The translations under genes were made by a program, and so were the position numbers. Source: Mansonella perstans (Eukaryota; Nematoda; Chromadorea; Rhabditida; Onchocercidae). From it: DNA of 64,000 nt. The stretch covers positions 62,001-126,000 of the forward strand of contig JBAMDO010000152.1 of the NCBI GenBank assembly GCA_037074765.1, in the 5' to 3' direction. This document shows positions 16,801 to 28,538 of this stretch, piece after piece (within the stretch, counting starts at the first letter, position 1; every line of letters begins with the position of its first letter). A model generated the notes under the pieces. That model worked only from the letters and a program-made list of their open reading frames with translations, did not search any database and was not told where the DNA came from.

Positions 16801-19800
16801 ACTTTCTGATAGCCTTAGTGTTTGGAAATGATGTTGAATGATAACATCATTTTGTTGTCTACAACATATCGGAGAGTGTCAAAAAAAGATTCCGTTGTAC
16901 TAAAACTTCTAACTACACATAAAATCTCCAAAGGTAAATTTATTTGTTAGCATACGAGAAGTTCCGACGACGGATCACCCGAACTACATTCGAATTCAAG
17001 TTGTTGGAAATACTTCAAAGCATTAGGAGGTAACTGCGGAGCACATGGAATATTATCCGGTGGCTGAAATATATTTTATACATTTGTACTGGAAGTAAAA
17101 GCTACCATTCGGGTGAAATTCAGAATTCAACAAAAGAATCAAAAATGGTGTAAAACTGACCGACAGAAGGGCCAATTCATCAAAACGATAATTTGAATCC
17201 ACTTGTGCCTTTTGCCCATCTACTATTCTCTGGAATTTTTTTTTTGTTTAGTTATCGTTTTTTTTTTTTTTGTATCACTCATTTTTACAAGAAGCCTTAC
17301 AACTCATTAAAAAAATTGCACGCTAAAAGTGAGCAAATTATTACTGTCCACTAGTCAAGAATACAAAACACTGTATTAAGCAATGTGATCAAAAATATCT
17401 GTATCCAAAGAAACAAACATCTAAATTAGCATGCCAAGCCTTGTAATCCCTGAGTATCTGTTCCCACTGCCTTATCATTTGCTTTATATCTGATTTAACC
17501 GTTTCATTCTCAATCCTGAAAAGATATAGTAAAAACAAATAACATAAGTATTACTCATTTCATTGACCAATATCTCACCTTGCAAATTCTTTAATTTTAA
17601 TCTGCTTCAGTTAAAATAGCTCCTTTAAACCAGTTAAAATTTGCAAGATGTGAGACGATACTTAACAAAAACCTTCAAATATTCAAAAAAAAAGTGATGA
17701 GGTCAGCTGCAATTCATTTTCTTTTTACATATCAAGATTTTAAGGACAACATTCCAAGTTCAAAATTATTTAATACATAAAGACAATTAAAATTAGAAAA
17801 ATTCACAACTAAATCTTAAACTCTGCACAGTAGTAATTTTTTCATGCATTCCATTTGTCTATTGTTCGCGGCATCTAATAAAAAAACCCTTTAATGACAA
17901 TGACCCACCCTTCATAAAACAAATCATGCAGCAATGTAATAAATTGCAGAAATCAAGGCAAACATCTGACCTCTTGTGTATCACATGAGCGTGCTTTAAA
18001 GCAAGTTCAGCTTGTCCTATTCTTTTATTTGCCAGTGCTTTTGCTTTTCCTAAGCGCAAGTCTAATATTTCTTTCTGAAAAATATTCATATTCAAGCTGT
18101 AATATTTTTTAATGACAATAGTCCACTCTCCACAAAACAAATAATGCAAAAAAGGAATAAATAAATTGCAAAACACTGAAGAGACATTAGATAATCTCTC
18201 TTCGTATTTCTTGTCCTCTTTCATAAAATATCGAACCCAGTATTCATACGCTGCATGTATAGAAATATAAATGACACGCGCTCATTTGCTTAACGGTTTT
18301 GGAATTTAAGAATTATGAATGTCAATGAAACTAATGTCCCTAGGGTACAAAGAATTTAAAGTAAATAACTCACGTAAGCTTTTCTTAACATTGAAGAGAC
18401 ATTAGATAATCTCTCTTCGTATCTTTTTTCCACATCTTTTAATCTCTGTTCTATGAATCGCCTTCTGAAAATTCGGTTGAACAGTTAATTTCATAGTTAC
18501 CAGTATTTGAGTCAAAAATGGTAACGTGTATAGCAGAAGCTCTAATTCAATCAACAATTAACATCGATATCCCCCCTTCCCCTCTTTATGCATATACGAG
18601 TCAGAAAAAATTGCAGCAACTGTTTTGTACAAATTATATTAAAAGATGAAAACATGGAATTCAGATATGATCTTACTCCAAATGAAATCTTGCATCCTGC
18701 AAAAGCATCCTTCGATCCAGTTCAGTGTTGTGATCATAAAAAATATCGCCGTTCTGCTGAACAAGCAGCTCATCCTAAATTCAAAGAAAAAAAAATTAAA
18801 AACAAAACTCAAATCGCTCAACCAGAAGCTCCCAATTCATAAAAGTTTATGAGTTGCTTATGGAAATGCAGATGTCAGAGCGTTATTTGCTTAATCAGTT
18901 TAACTTTAAGAAATGATATATCTTTAAACTTTTACATGAACTGGAAATTTTTTTTCTTTCTTATTCTCAAAATGAACCTAAGTTCTCATCCCACATTATA
19001 CTTTCAATCCTAATCCGCTTCATTTCAATACTGTGATCATCTAAACAGATTCAGCTGAAAAATCATTACTATATTTCCAGATTATATAAAATAGCAAATT
19101 TGAAGTAACGAAAAAATTTACCGCAGATAAACGCTTGTGGATCGTGGTACTTCCAATAACTTTTTGATGAGAATGAATTAAATTGTCCAATTCTATTCCC
19201 ACTGTTTCTGTTCCATTTAAATATCGCTGCGGCAATCTGCTAAGAATAACTGAATAACACAGGTATTTTCATATCAATGGCTGAGTTTCATTTAATGTGT
19301 TGGAATGAATAAGAAAAACGAAGTACTTTGTGAAATCATTTTTAATCGCATAGAGAGGTTTAGTTTGAGCAACAGAAGCATCTGAAGTACCATTCAAAGT
19401 ACCCTTCATTAATGTCAATAACTGGTCATTGTTATTAGCATTAGATAAATATGAGATACTTGGTGACAAAATCGTATCAGAATTAGATATGGGAAGTGGT
19501 TCATCAATCTGAAAATGCTGGTAATTTTTACCAAATAATAAACATTTATTGTGAATACTGTTGAAACTTATGCGCTCCGTTTTTTATTGTTTTTCAGCAT
19601 TCCCAGCAAAAATCCCATAAATCCAGCTAAGCTCAATTAAAATGAAAAAGTTCAATTAATCCAGATAATTCCAACTAAAACATGAGTGAAAAGGAACTTG
19701 CCATTTGAAGAATCATTTTCGAACCTTCATATGATATATGAAATATATTCAATTTTTCGAAAAGCCTACATAATTGTGCATTATTTAAGGAGTTAAGCAT

Positions 19801-21124
19801 CTGCTTATACTGCAGTGCAATGTCTGATATTTTCAAGAAATTGATAGCTTCTTCTATTCCACAAGTACGATTGCCAACATCATATAAAAATTCTCTAAAA
19901 CATAATAATTTCCTTGAAATATTTAAGCGATTCTGATCTTAGTTTTACACTGAAATCATCAGCACTGCTGATTTATGAATTAATCTCAAGCGCTAACTTT
20001 TAAAATTCAAAACATCACGGTGTGAACTAAGCCACTATCACAAAAACAATGCAACATCGTTTTGGGGAACAAGGAAAGTATGCCGCCCGATAAAAAATTT
20101 CCACACTTCTATAATTTCTACATATTTCTTCATAGCCTTATATGATGCACGTTTTTCTTCACAGTATTATATGATTCAGAATACAAGATATTTTTGGTAG
20201 TAAAATTTATTGTCTCTGTGTTTTGTTCTGTATTTTTCAATTTTTGAATCCATCTCTGCAATGTTATGTTCAGTTCTCTTTTACATCATCCTTCCCTTTC
20301 TTTTCGTCTCTTTCTACCCATCCATGATTATTTACAATCCTGCTATTAGAATGTTGAATAAATAAATCGTGCTTACTGCATTGCATCCCGGACAGTAGGC
20401 AAAAGCCGATTAATTACATCCGAACAATCATTGCCCATTGAAGCAATATCAGCAGAATACGTAGGTAGAACTTTTTGAATGCTTGTATTATAGCAAATAT
20501 TAGAGTCACATGATCTGAAGTATGCTTATTTTACTTTTTATAGGGAATTGATTCGGTAGTTTTTGTAATGAGAAAATGCAAAACGAACTGTTAAACAAGC
20601 GAAGCCTACAATGTGGGACGTGTCACTTTTTAAGTGAAAAATTTAAAACAGCAAAATTCGAATGCATTATCATTCCAAATTGTGACTGTAGAATGACTAC
20701 AGAAGAATATGCATGTTACTTTACGCAAGTGAAGCTTTTCCTCATACACAACAAAAATTAATCATTTATTGCCATTAACTATAGCTAATTTTTCTCTAAG
20801 AAAAAATTTTGTAGTATGCAGACAAATTAAGACTACAGTAACCCACTGAATTAGACCATTCGAATGAAGTGGGAAGTCGATTTCCAATGTTCTTCCCTTT
20901 GACTTTTTTCGTTTCTTCTTTTCAGCCACATTATTCTGATTTACTATTCCATATTTCACATCCAAATCATTCGTCATCAATGACATCCTTGAATTTTTTG
21001 AGAAAAAAACTGAAGAATTATTATAATTTAACATATCAGTGGGAAGTATTTTGAGAAAGTCTGAAATACTACCAAAATTTGATTGTCCACCTAAATATTG
21101 TAAGGGTCCTAGGCTCGTTAACAT
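13872..21124 (-). CDS. Coiled-coil protein with C-terminal RING finger, probable E3 ubiquitin ligase
   Basis: A long minus-strand gene of at least 17 exons that join in phase. The first exon is 21124-20847 (MLTSLGPLQYLGG, then a basic stretch KKKRKKSKGR). The middle is helical and charged (RRFIEQRLKDVEKRYEERLS, KEILDLRLGKAKALANKR), followed by PAPPPHRKLFTEAQINKL and EEVRNILNEF. The last two exons, 14487-14374 and 13973-13872, encode CKICLQSLTHGDK, CPSC, SYHYEC and CPHCRRLW, a complete set of RING cysteines and histidine, then a short tail. The helical region, the EEV-type motif and the terminal RING together resemble the RNF214/DZIP3/TTC3 group; that assignment is inference. RING proteins of this plan transfer ubiquitin from an E2. 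The intron after exon 3 appears to use a GC donor at 19701. The join between the exon ending at 15472 and the RING is uncertain; a small exon at about 14662-14594 would restore phase. Confidence 0.7.
15944..16100. repeat. Short intronic repeats in the RING gene
   Basis: CGATAATATATACACATGAT followed by AAAAACACCTACG occurs twice in slightly different form (15948 onward and 16002 onward). Next to it, GTTATTTCGATTG plus a few bases is repeated three times at about 16040-16095. All of this is intronic. Confidence 0.75.
17880..18430. repeat. Local duplication including part of a coiled-coil exon
   Basis: A 31-base segment at 18177-18207, TGAAGAGACATTAGATAATC onward, is identical to 18392-18422, which lies inside the exon coding for YEERLSNVSS. 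The flank at about 18100-18175 is a diverged copy of about 17880-17960 (TTTAATGACAAT, CATAAAACAAAT). On the minus strand the extra copy is open and reads KKYEERLSNVSS, so it could be a spare exon or a fragment. Confidence 0.8.
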
Positions 21125-22496
21125 TTGTTAACATTAATGCCTTTGAACTTATGGATACAGACAGAAGCCAGCTGAATCACAATGGGTACCGGGTACAATC
21201 CCGGGATGAATGCCTACAACCAACTAATTACAACTCCAATATATACTCGTTTCCTGAAAGCCGGCTGACCTGAGCGCAGTGAAATAACACATCTCAAACT
21301 GTCACTTGCTACATAGTATCCAGACAGTTTAGAGTATCACCTTGACGTTGACCTATGATTGACCTATTGTTATTCTGTACGTTAATTGATAGATATTATT
21401 GATAGACTATCTAGTTTCTATTTATAATGAAGAAATTGAAAATTCCAAGGACTTAACGGTCAGATTATAATAATTTGGAAGTAAAGAAATATCACTGAAA
21501 TTTGATTTATAATAAATCTTCATTCTATATCACTCATTTTACTTATGAGTTTAAATCATCAAATGAATCTCGATAATTTTCCAAATTTCTGAGCATTATT
21601 TATTCAATCTTGTATCATATCATATCAATTAATCGATTTTCGAAAAGCTCTTTCATGCAGTTATTATCATTGATTTGATAAATAAGGTTTAGTAATTGAA
21701 GATCAAAGTTCAAGTTAGTTTCTCTAAGCAGAAAGTACAGTATCCAAAAGAACGCTATTTGTAAGATGTACTCCATTTTCAGTATATATTGCAAGTATGA
21801 ATGATGGCAGTTAATTTTTCGCAAAGAAATATTCTTTGTAGCCAAAGTCTATAAATATTTTTGTAAAAATTAATTATTCTTTATATAAAACTTTTATTTT
21901 TTTATAATTTTCAATTTTAATAATATCTCACAAAGACAGAATTTACTCTCTGATGAGATTATCAAATCTCGTACTTAACCAATAGTTAAATAAACAGGAT
22001 TAGATAACAAATTTTTAGAACTGCAAAGCAAAGATAACGTTTGTAAAACAACACTGACTTAATAAACAAACAATATATGCCATACACAATTAAGGCAATA
22101 GAATTGTCAAAGGCTTTAATTATTCACTAAAATTAACAGCTTAATAAAGACTATAAACAAAATGATTTCTTTCAAGGCATAGTAAAACTTTTATGAGCCA
22201 ATCAATCAAGCCTAATGACTATTCTGAAATAACTACTCAAATATTTGAATTCATTTTATCTCAAAAAAATATGTTTGGAATATCTCACATTTATTCATAA
22301 AGATAATAAATGATAGTAAAAAACTGCTAACACAAAAAAAATCTGCAATATAAGTGAAAAAGATCAAGATAGAAAACTGAAGTGAATTATACATAGTTTG
22401 AAGCAAATCATGAAGTAATCAACGCCAGAATTGCGGCAATCATTCCAATCAAAGATAAAAAAGCATTTCGACTTGATGTGAAGTCTGAGATCAATT
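21125..22496. other. Intergenic region between CEP97-like and RING genes
   Basis: Between two minus-strand genes. It should contain the CEP97-like 3' UTR and the RING gene promoter. No coding exon seen. An out-of-frame ATG at 21134-21132 lies just ahead of the RING gene start and could act as a short upstream ORF. The rest is AT-rich without clear structure. Confidence 0.55.
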
Positions 22497-25400
22497 TTAA
22501 ATAGAAAAATTAAATTCAATCTGGTTTGGAATAGGTTCTATTTCACTTTCATTGATACAGCTTGCTTCCTAAAAAATATATATCAATCTCAGAATTACAC
22601 TTTGATATAAAATTTAGTTTTTTACATAAAAACTAAAACAAATAAAGTATGCCGAAATGCTTATTTGAGAATTCAATTTGAGTAACCTGTTTATGCGAAG
22701 GAATCACTAGGCATTCAGAGATATCTCCACTAAATTCATTGAAGAAAGATTGCATTCTTATGCTGAAAAGTTAACTAAGTTCAAATATGTAATTATAAAT
22801 CAAGAAGGGAATCAATCATCAGACTGATAATAGCAGTCACTTTTAAACAGCAGCACAACGTAGATTAAAAAATTCTATTAAAATACTTACACAGATTCCT
22901 TTGTTGGATCCAAATCTGTAACAAGAGCTTTTTTATGGACGCCTCTGACTGTTCCGCATGGATTACCGTTCACAGTTATCAAATATCCTGAAAATAATTC
23001 TCTAGCATTTTGAATTTGGATTAAGCATTTTAAATGACCTGAATTCCTCAGCGGTTCGTTGCCAACTTAATTTAAAACTAAAAGCAAATATTAAAATAAT
23101 GGATAAAACAAACTTGTCGGTTTTTCCGAACGCTGACGATTCTGCCATTGCAGTATTACTTCAGTTTCTGATTTCCGAATATACTGTAATTCATCGGGAA
23201 CTGGCAACAACTTATTCATGAATTGCTTTTGACGCTCATTACATGTTTCAGCGACTTTCTGCGGAAAGAAATTAGTATTTGAAAACTTCCTAACTGTTTA
23301 AATTAGAATATTAAGACTTACCGTCAGGCACTGTTCCATTTCTGCAATCTTTAAAGTTTGTTGTTCGTTCACTGCTATGATTGTTTCAATACTACATTCT
23401 AAATTACAAAGTTGGTTTTTCAACTTCAATATCATATTTGATTTTTCTCTGAGCAATGTTTCGAAGCGCTTAACACGTCTCTGAAGAAAGAGCACGCGGT
23501 ATGATCGTCGAACTTTCATCCCTCTCCACCATGACTAAAATTTGAATAATACGCAAGAAATGAAAAATGTTTAAAATCGTCTAAATTTGTGCAAAAGTTA
23601 GAGACAAGTTCAAATGATATCTGGCTCGTACCTTTGTCATGTAAGCAGTTTTTTGCATAACAATCCAAAACAAAGCTAACTTGAATAAGCAAAACGGCCT
23701 CCCGCTCCTTTTCGCTATAAATTCGAGCTTGGCGTGCACTCACAAACGAAATTTCACCAGAATTTTCAGTGGAACTAAAGCGATAACTTGGAATTCGTCT
23801 AACTGATTTGGAAACAACAGAAGCCTAAAGCGATTGAATCATTTAATATAATGATATGCAACTAAATGATAATTTAACACTTTTTAAAACTAAAATTAAG
23901 TCATTAAAATTAACAACAGCGCCCAAATGGCACTGCAATACTTTACATGCTGCCAAGAAGCAATAACACAACCATGAAGCCAGAGAATCCCTCGATTCTG
24001 TGCAACAAATGAGAGTTATGCAACATGTATCATCATGATGCCGGTATTACTTTGTTCTGATTGAGATTACACATTAAAAGATGAAATATATGCTAAATTA
24101 CAACCTTTGGTTTATTAAAAGAAACTCTGGTAATGTTCTCCATCAAGGTCTTCTGGTTTCTCCGGCTGAAAACATAATCAATGTCATGCAATATTTTTCC
24201 ACTGATAACAAGTCCACCACATGAAAAATAAGCAAACATTTGAAACACTCTGAGAAAATGTACAGCTGTCTATCAATTCTGTTTTTAAACAGATTTGGCG
24301 TGATGAAGCAGAAGAACGTAAAGTAATGATATTAAAAAAATTAAAATCAATTCTGTGCTGTAAATTGCTGCGATTAATAAAAAATTCAGTAGAAAATGAT
24401 CAACGAAAGGTAACATTTCGAACAAACCTCCAGTTAAAGGGGTCAACTGTATTTCCTTTTTTCGGCGTGTAGTTTGTTCTCACTGGGGTTTTGCGAAGCT
24501 GAATTGATTTACCTCGCGGTCTTCTACAACTAATTAACAATATGAGTTGGATAGATGAGCAAAAGAACGAACTCTAAAGCAAATCCTGGTAAGAACTTGA
24601 ATGCATAACTAACTGAATACGAGATCTCACTGGAGTGAAGGATGAAACTGAAGGAGCTGATAAAGTAATCGTTGAAGAAGAAATATTAGAATTCGCGGAT
24701 ATTGGAGATGTAGTGATTCTAAACAAGAACTATGCAATGCTGAATAAATGTTTTGAAAATATTTGCAGGAAAAAGCATTCAAGAGGATATCGAAATTTGA
24801 ATCAGGTTATGCTGCTTAAGTTACATACAATCGAGGGAAAAAATTCTTGAAAAATTTGGTACACAACTTTCTGAAAAAATTCCTACAAACTAGAAATATA
24901 CAAAAAGATTCATAGAATTGGAGAGATACATACCTTGTTGAAGACGATGAATCATTAGGATCAGCTATGGACGCATAATTTTCTTCTTGCTCGGTGCTGT
25001 AACTTTTATTTTTGAAAGGATTCAATCTTGAAGAGGTTGATTTAGAAAGCCATTCCCTATAGGGCGAAATGGCGGTTGCCGTTGAATCTTCACTTGTTGT
25101 ACCATCTTTGAGCCGTAACGCGTGTTCACGTCTTTTCTTCAAAATCTGTGAAAAACTAAGATCTTCCGAGGTTTAGCAGAGCTTCAAGCAATTCGTATAC
25201 TTTAAAGTAGAAGTTACCCTTATTAAACGATTGTCATCGGGTGAAAATGTATGGTGACAATCTTCTGGGCACTCCTTTTCAAGGTACGCACACAACTGAG
25301 CATGTGTTTCCATACGTCGTATTTTTGCATGAGTATGCAATTCTTCACCTGCAATAATTAATCACGATTGATGGTTTTTCTATGCTTTTTATATTTTAAA

Positions 25401-26880
25401 TTTTCTTGACAACCACGCACTTAATATAGCACAAATCAAACAAAAGATTTCATTCAAATCACTTGAATTAATATTCCGTTTATGATACCATGAAAAAGAG
25501 AATCTCAATTTCCGGTAATAAACAGTAATAATCAGCATACCTTTAATGATTTCAGTCTCACTAAGTTCTTTTCCGTCAACAATTTGCAGCTGTTCGAGAC
25601 AACAACAATAAAGATACGGACGATAGCAAAAAGTGCGACCTTCCAAACGAACACATGGGTTTCCCGCAAATATTATAGATCGTATATTTTTCAGGCATGA
25701 TAAATGTTGAGCCTAAAACATTAATCATTGCTAAAGTTCAAAAATAATCGCCAAAATTACACAACTACATAGTTTACACATATATAATTATTTTAAAACA
25801 ACCAACTTCCGCAAAACAAAAATTATGTTAACTATAACCTGTCGTAAATCTGTTATCATATTAGCACCAATATTTAGATCTTGCAGATATTGTGGCATTG
25901 TTCGATGAAGATCATCCAGCGTGTTAATTTCATTTTCATTTAAATCGAGAATTTTTAAGACAGATAATTTCCTCAAGTTCGGTAAAACACTGAGTCGATT
26001 ATTTGAGATGTTCAAGTAAGTTAAATGTGTAAGTCGATCCAGCAATGGAAGAACCTAAACAAAAGTCATTCATATAAGATAATCCGATATGAATCATAGC
26101 TCGACAAGGAATGCAAAAAATCAAAAAGAAATGTGAAAGCGAGACCTGAATATGATTATAAGCTGCATTAAGCCAGACCAATTGTGTTAGCGCTGTCAAA
26201 TTATCGCAATTGCTCAAAGCATTGTGCGAAATGTCGAGATGCTTCAAAACATCGGCAAGAGGCAGAAAGCTCGAGAATCGCTCTAATAAATTAAAACTAG
26301 CATTCATCTATAAAAAGAGATTGTTACATGGGCACTTATTACTAAACTAGTTATTTGGTAATTAAACTGTATAAGTTTTTAATTCCTAGGCATTAACCTT
26401 ATTATCTGTTGCCCATCAAAAATTAAAGACGAAGAAATGAAATAAATGATGCTTAAAATAACTCCATACGTACGACACCTTTGTTTCTGTCTTAAAAATT
26501 ATTTGGAATGAATAAAACTGAGAGAAAAATTCACCTCAAAACATGCACTAAATTTCGACAAATTATTGATAAATTTGAATTGATTGTGCGATAGATTGAT
26601 TACTTCTACTTTTGGATAATTTTGTCGCAAATTTGGCAATTTCTCCAAATGTCTGTTGGACAGATCAACAGAAATTTGCGTGAATAATTTGTCATAATCT
26701 TCAGCATCTCCCGCTGATAAACTACAATTAAAATCAGCGAAATAGTCAGCTTGAAATAAAATGTAAATAAAAAGTTTACTCTCTGCAAACTTCGAAAACA
26801 GATAAATTGAAACAAACTAAGATCAACCTTGTATCGGCCACATTCTGCGCAACTGTATTACCACTTTCGCCATCATCCAT
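22497..26880 (-). CDS. CEP97: CEP97-like leucine-rich repeat and IQ protein with C-terminal FN3-like domain
   Basis: About 14 minus-strand exons join in phase from MDDGESGNTV (26880-26828) to a stop at 22499-22497. The N-terminal third has leucine-rich repeats (VDLSNRHLEKLPNL, LKHLDISHNALSNCDNLTAL, LTYLNISNNRLSVLPNL, LKILDLNENEI), capped by AGNPCVRL, FCYRPYLYCCC and LQIVDG. This cap, and the following THAQLCAYLEKECPE, parallels the end of the LRR domain in human CEP97 (NPCV, YRPYI, VLDG, QYLATVCP). A basic linker follows, then an IQ motif split by an intron (LLIQ, then SWWRGMKVRRSYR), and a coiled coil (ETLLREKSNMILKLKNQL). CEP97 works with CP110 on centriole caps and binds calmodulin through its IQ. 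The tail has an FN3-like pattern (VILQWQN, YLITVNG, VTDLDP) that I do not know in CEP97. Orthology is well supported by the LRR cap; cellular role is inferred. Confidence 0.8.
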
Positions 26881-28538
26881 AACTTGAAATTATCCAAATC
26901 TGCAGATCATTTAGTAGTAATTATGGATTATTAAAGTTAAACGTCACATAAGACTTCTCGTTTATTTTTCGTCACAACAAAATTGATGAAATGGTCAGTT
27001 GAAATAAGATGTAAACAAAAAGTTTCAAAGCAAGACCGAAATTATCAATAAATAATAATCAACATGAAGGACTGATTGTTGATAACATGAAGCATTCCCA
27101 TTTTAAATTAAGAAGCACAATTTCAATAAATGCAAAATCAACCAATAAACCTATCTGCTAGACAAGAGTGACCTAAGTAGACAGAAATAGTGACCACTAA
27201 CAAAGAATTTTTCATCCCGCCTAAAATGCGGCCACAAATGATAGCCGTCTGAGACAGCGGTGAATGCCCGCACTGCTTTAGTTTTAGTGACCATCACATT
27301 TCTAATTAAATTTGTTTTTAAATTCAAATTTGTCGTTGGATCATTGCAGTCTAATTTCTAAAAATGATTTAGGATGCCTAAGTTCTGCGCAGAGGTCATT
27401 CATTTCATTATTATTGTTTTTACATTACCACAATAAAAAAAAAAATTTTTTTTAAAGTATTAATTTTAGTTTGAAACTTATCGTGGTATCAATTATCAGG
27501 TTTTTTTTTAGAATTCAAATTCCTTTCATAAAATTTGATGCCTTGGACGAATAAGAGATAATCATTGCCACCAAAACAATATCATATTTTTTCTTCGAGA
27601 TTCTTTGTCATTATCTGTCGGTACTGGCAAGAGATATCGGTTGAAATTATCTTTAGAATCTTTCGTGCTAAAAAAAGTTGGTTTTTAAGAAAGAAGTTTG
27701 AATGTTTTTCTTACAAAAAGTTTCAAAGAAACATTGAACGAAGAGAAATTATATAACTTTAAAAGATTTCTATTTTTATTTCAAAGGTGAACATGAAGCT
27801 TTTGTAATTTTAAAAAGATTTTCATATTTTCTTATTCTTCTTGAAGTTTTAGAAGTTTAAAAAAAAAACACTGCTAATTAGTTATTAGTTTGTTTTAATG
27901 AGTTTAAATTAGATGTTGTTTTTGTACACTTTCTTTTCATGATGTACACAATGTATACTTTTACTCTAGTAATTATATAATTACTTTTTGAATTCACATG
28001 ACTATTTTCAAACATTTTTAATTCTTCACTTTAACTTTTCTTGAATGTTTTCTTAATTATCAGATAATGGATATTCATCAGCATTTTATGAGTTTCACTT
28101 ATATTTCATTTCCCTATATGTATTGTTCATTTCTCAGACACTGTGATTTTTTATTTGATACAAAGTTTGTCATTGTTTCTTCTCTTTTTCGATTCTAATT
28201 TGAAATAAAGTTTTACGAATTATTGTTGTATTATTTCTTATTAAAATGATTGGTCATTCCAATGTAATCTAGATTACAGAGCAAACAATTGTTTCAGGAT
28301 GAATGAAATACACGAGAAGAACATTAAAAAAGATTCGCTTAGATTGAAAAATTTATTTTGAAATGGAATGGTAAATGGAAAAATGTTAAATTATTATCTA
28401 GTATGTTATAGTTTCAGTGTGATATTACTGATTTGAAAGGGAAAAATAAAAATTGGTTATGATTATTTGTAAGTTTAATAGTATTATATTGCAGTCAGTT
28501 GCAAGAAAAATTCACAAATAGAAATTAATTAAAACGTG
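26881..28538. promoter_or_regulatory. Divergent upstream region of CEP97-like (-) and VAC14 (+)
   Basis: About 1.66 kb between two head-to-head genes. No coding exon recognised; the open frame at 27565-27756 lacks any family resemblance. The sequence is very T-rich on the VAC14 side. Promoter elements cannot be assigned. Confidence 0.45.

Noticed and set aside
21183..21215. GGTACCGGGTACAATCCCGGG, partly palindromic and B-box-like
   Set aside because: Does not fold into a tRNA and has no repeated copies in the window.
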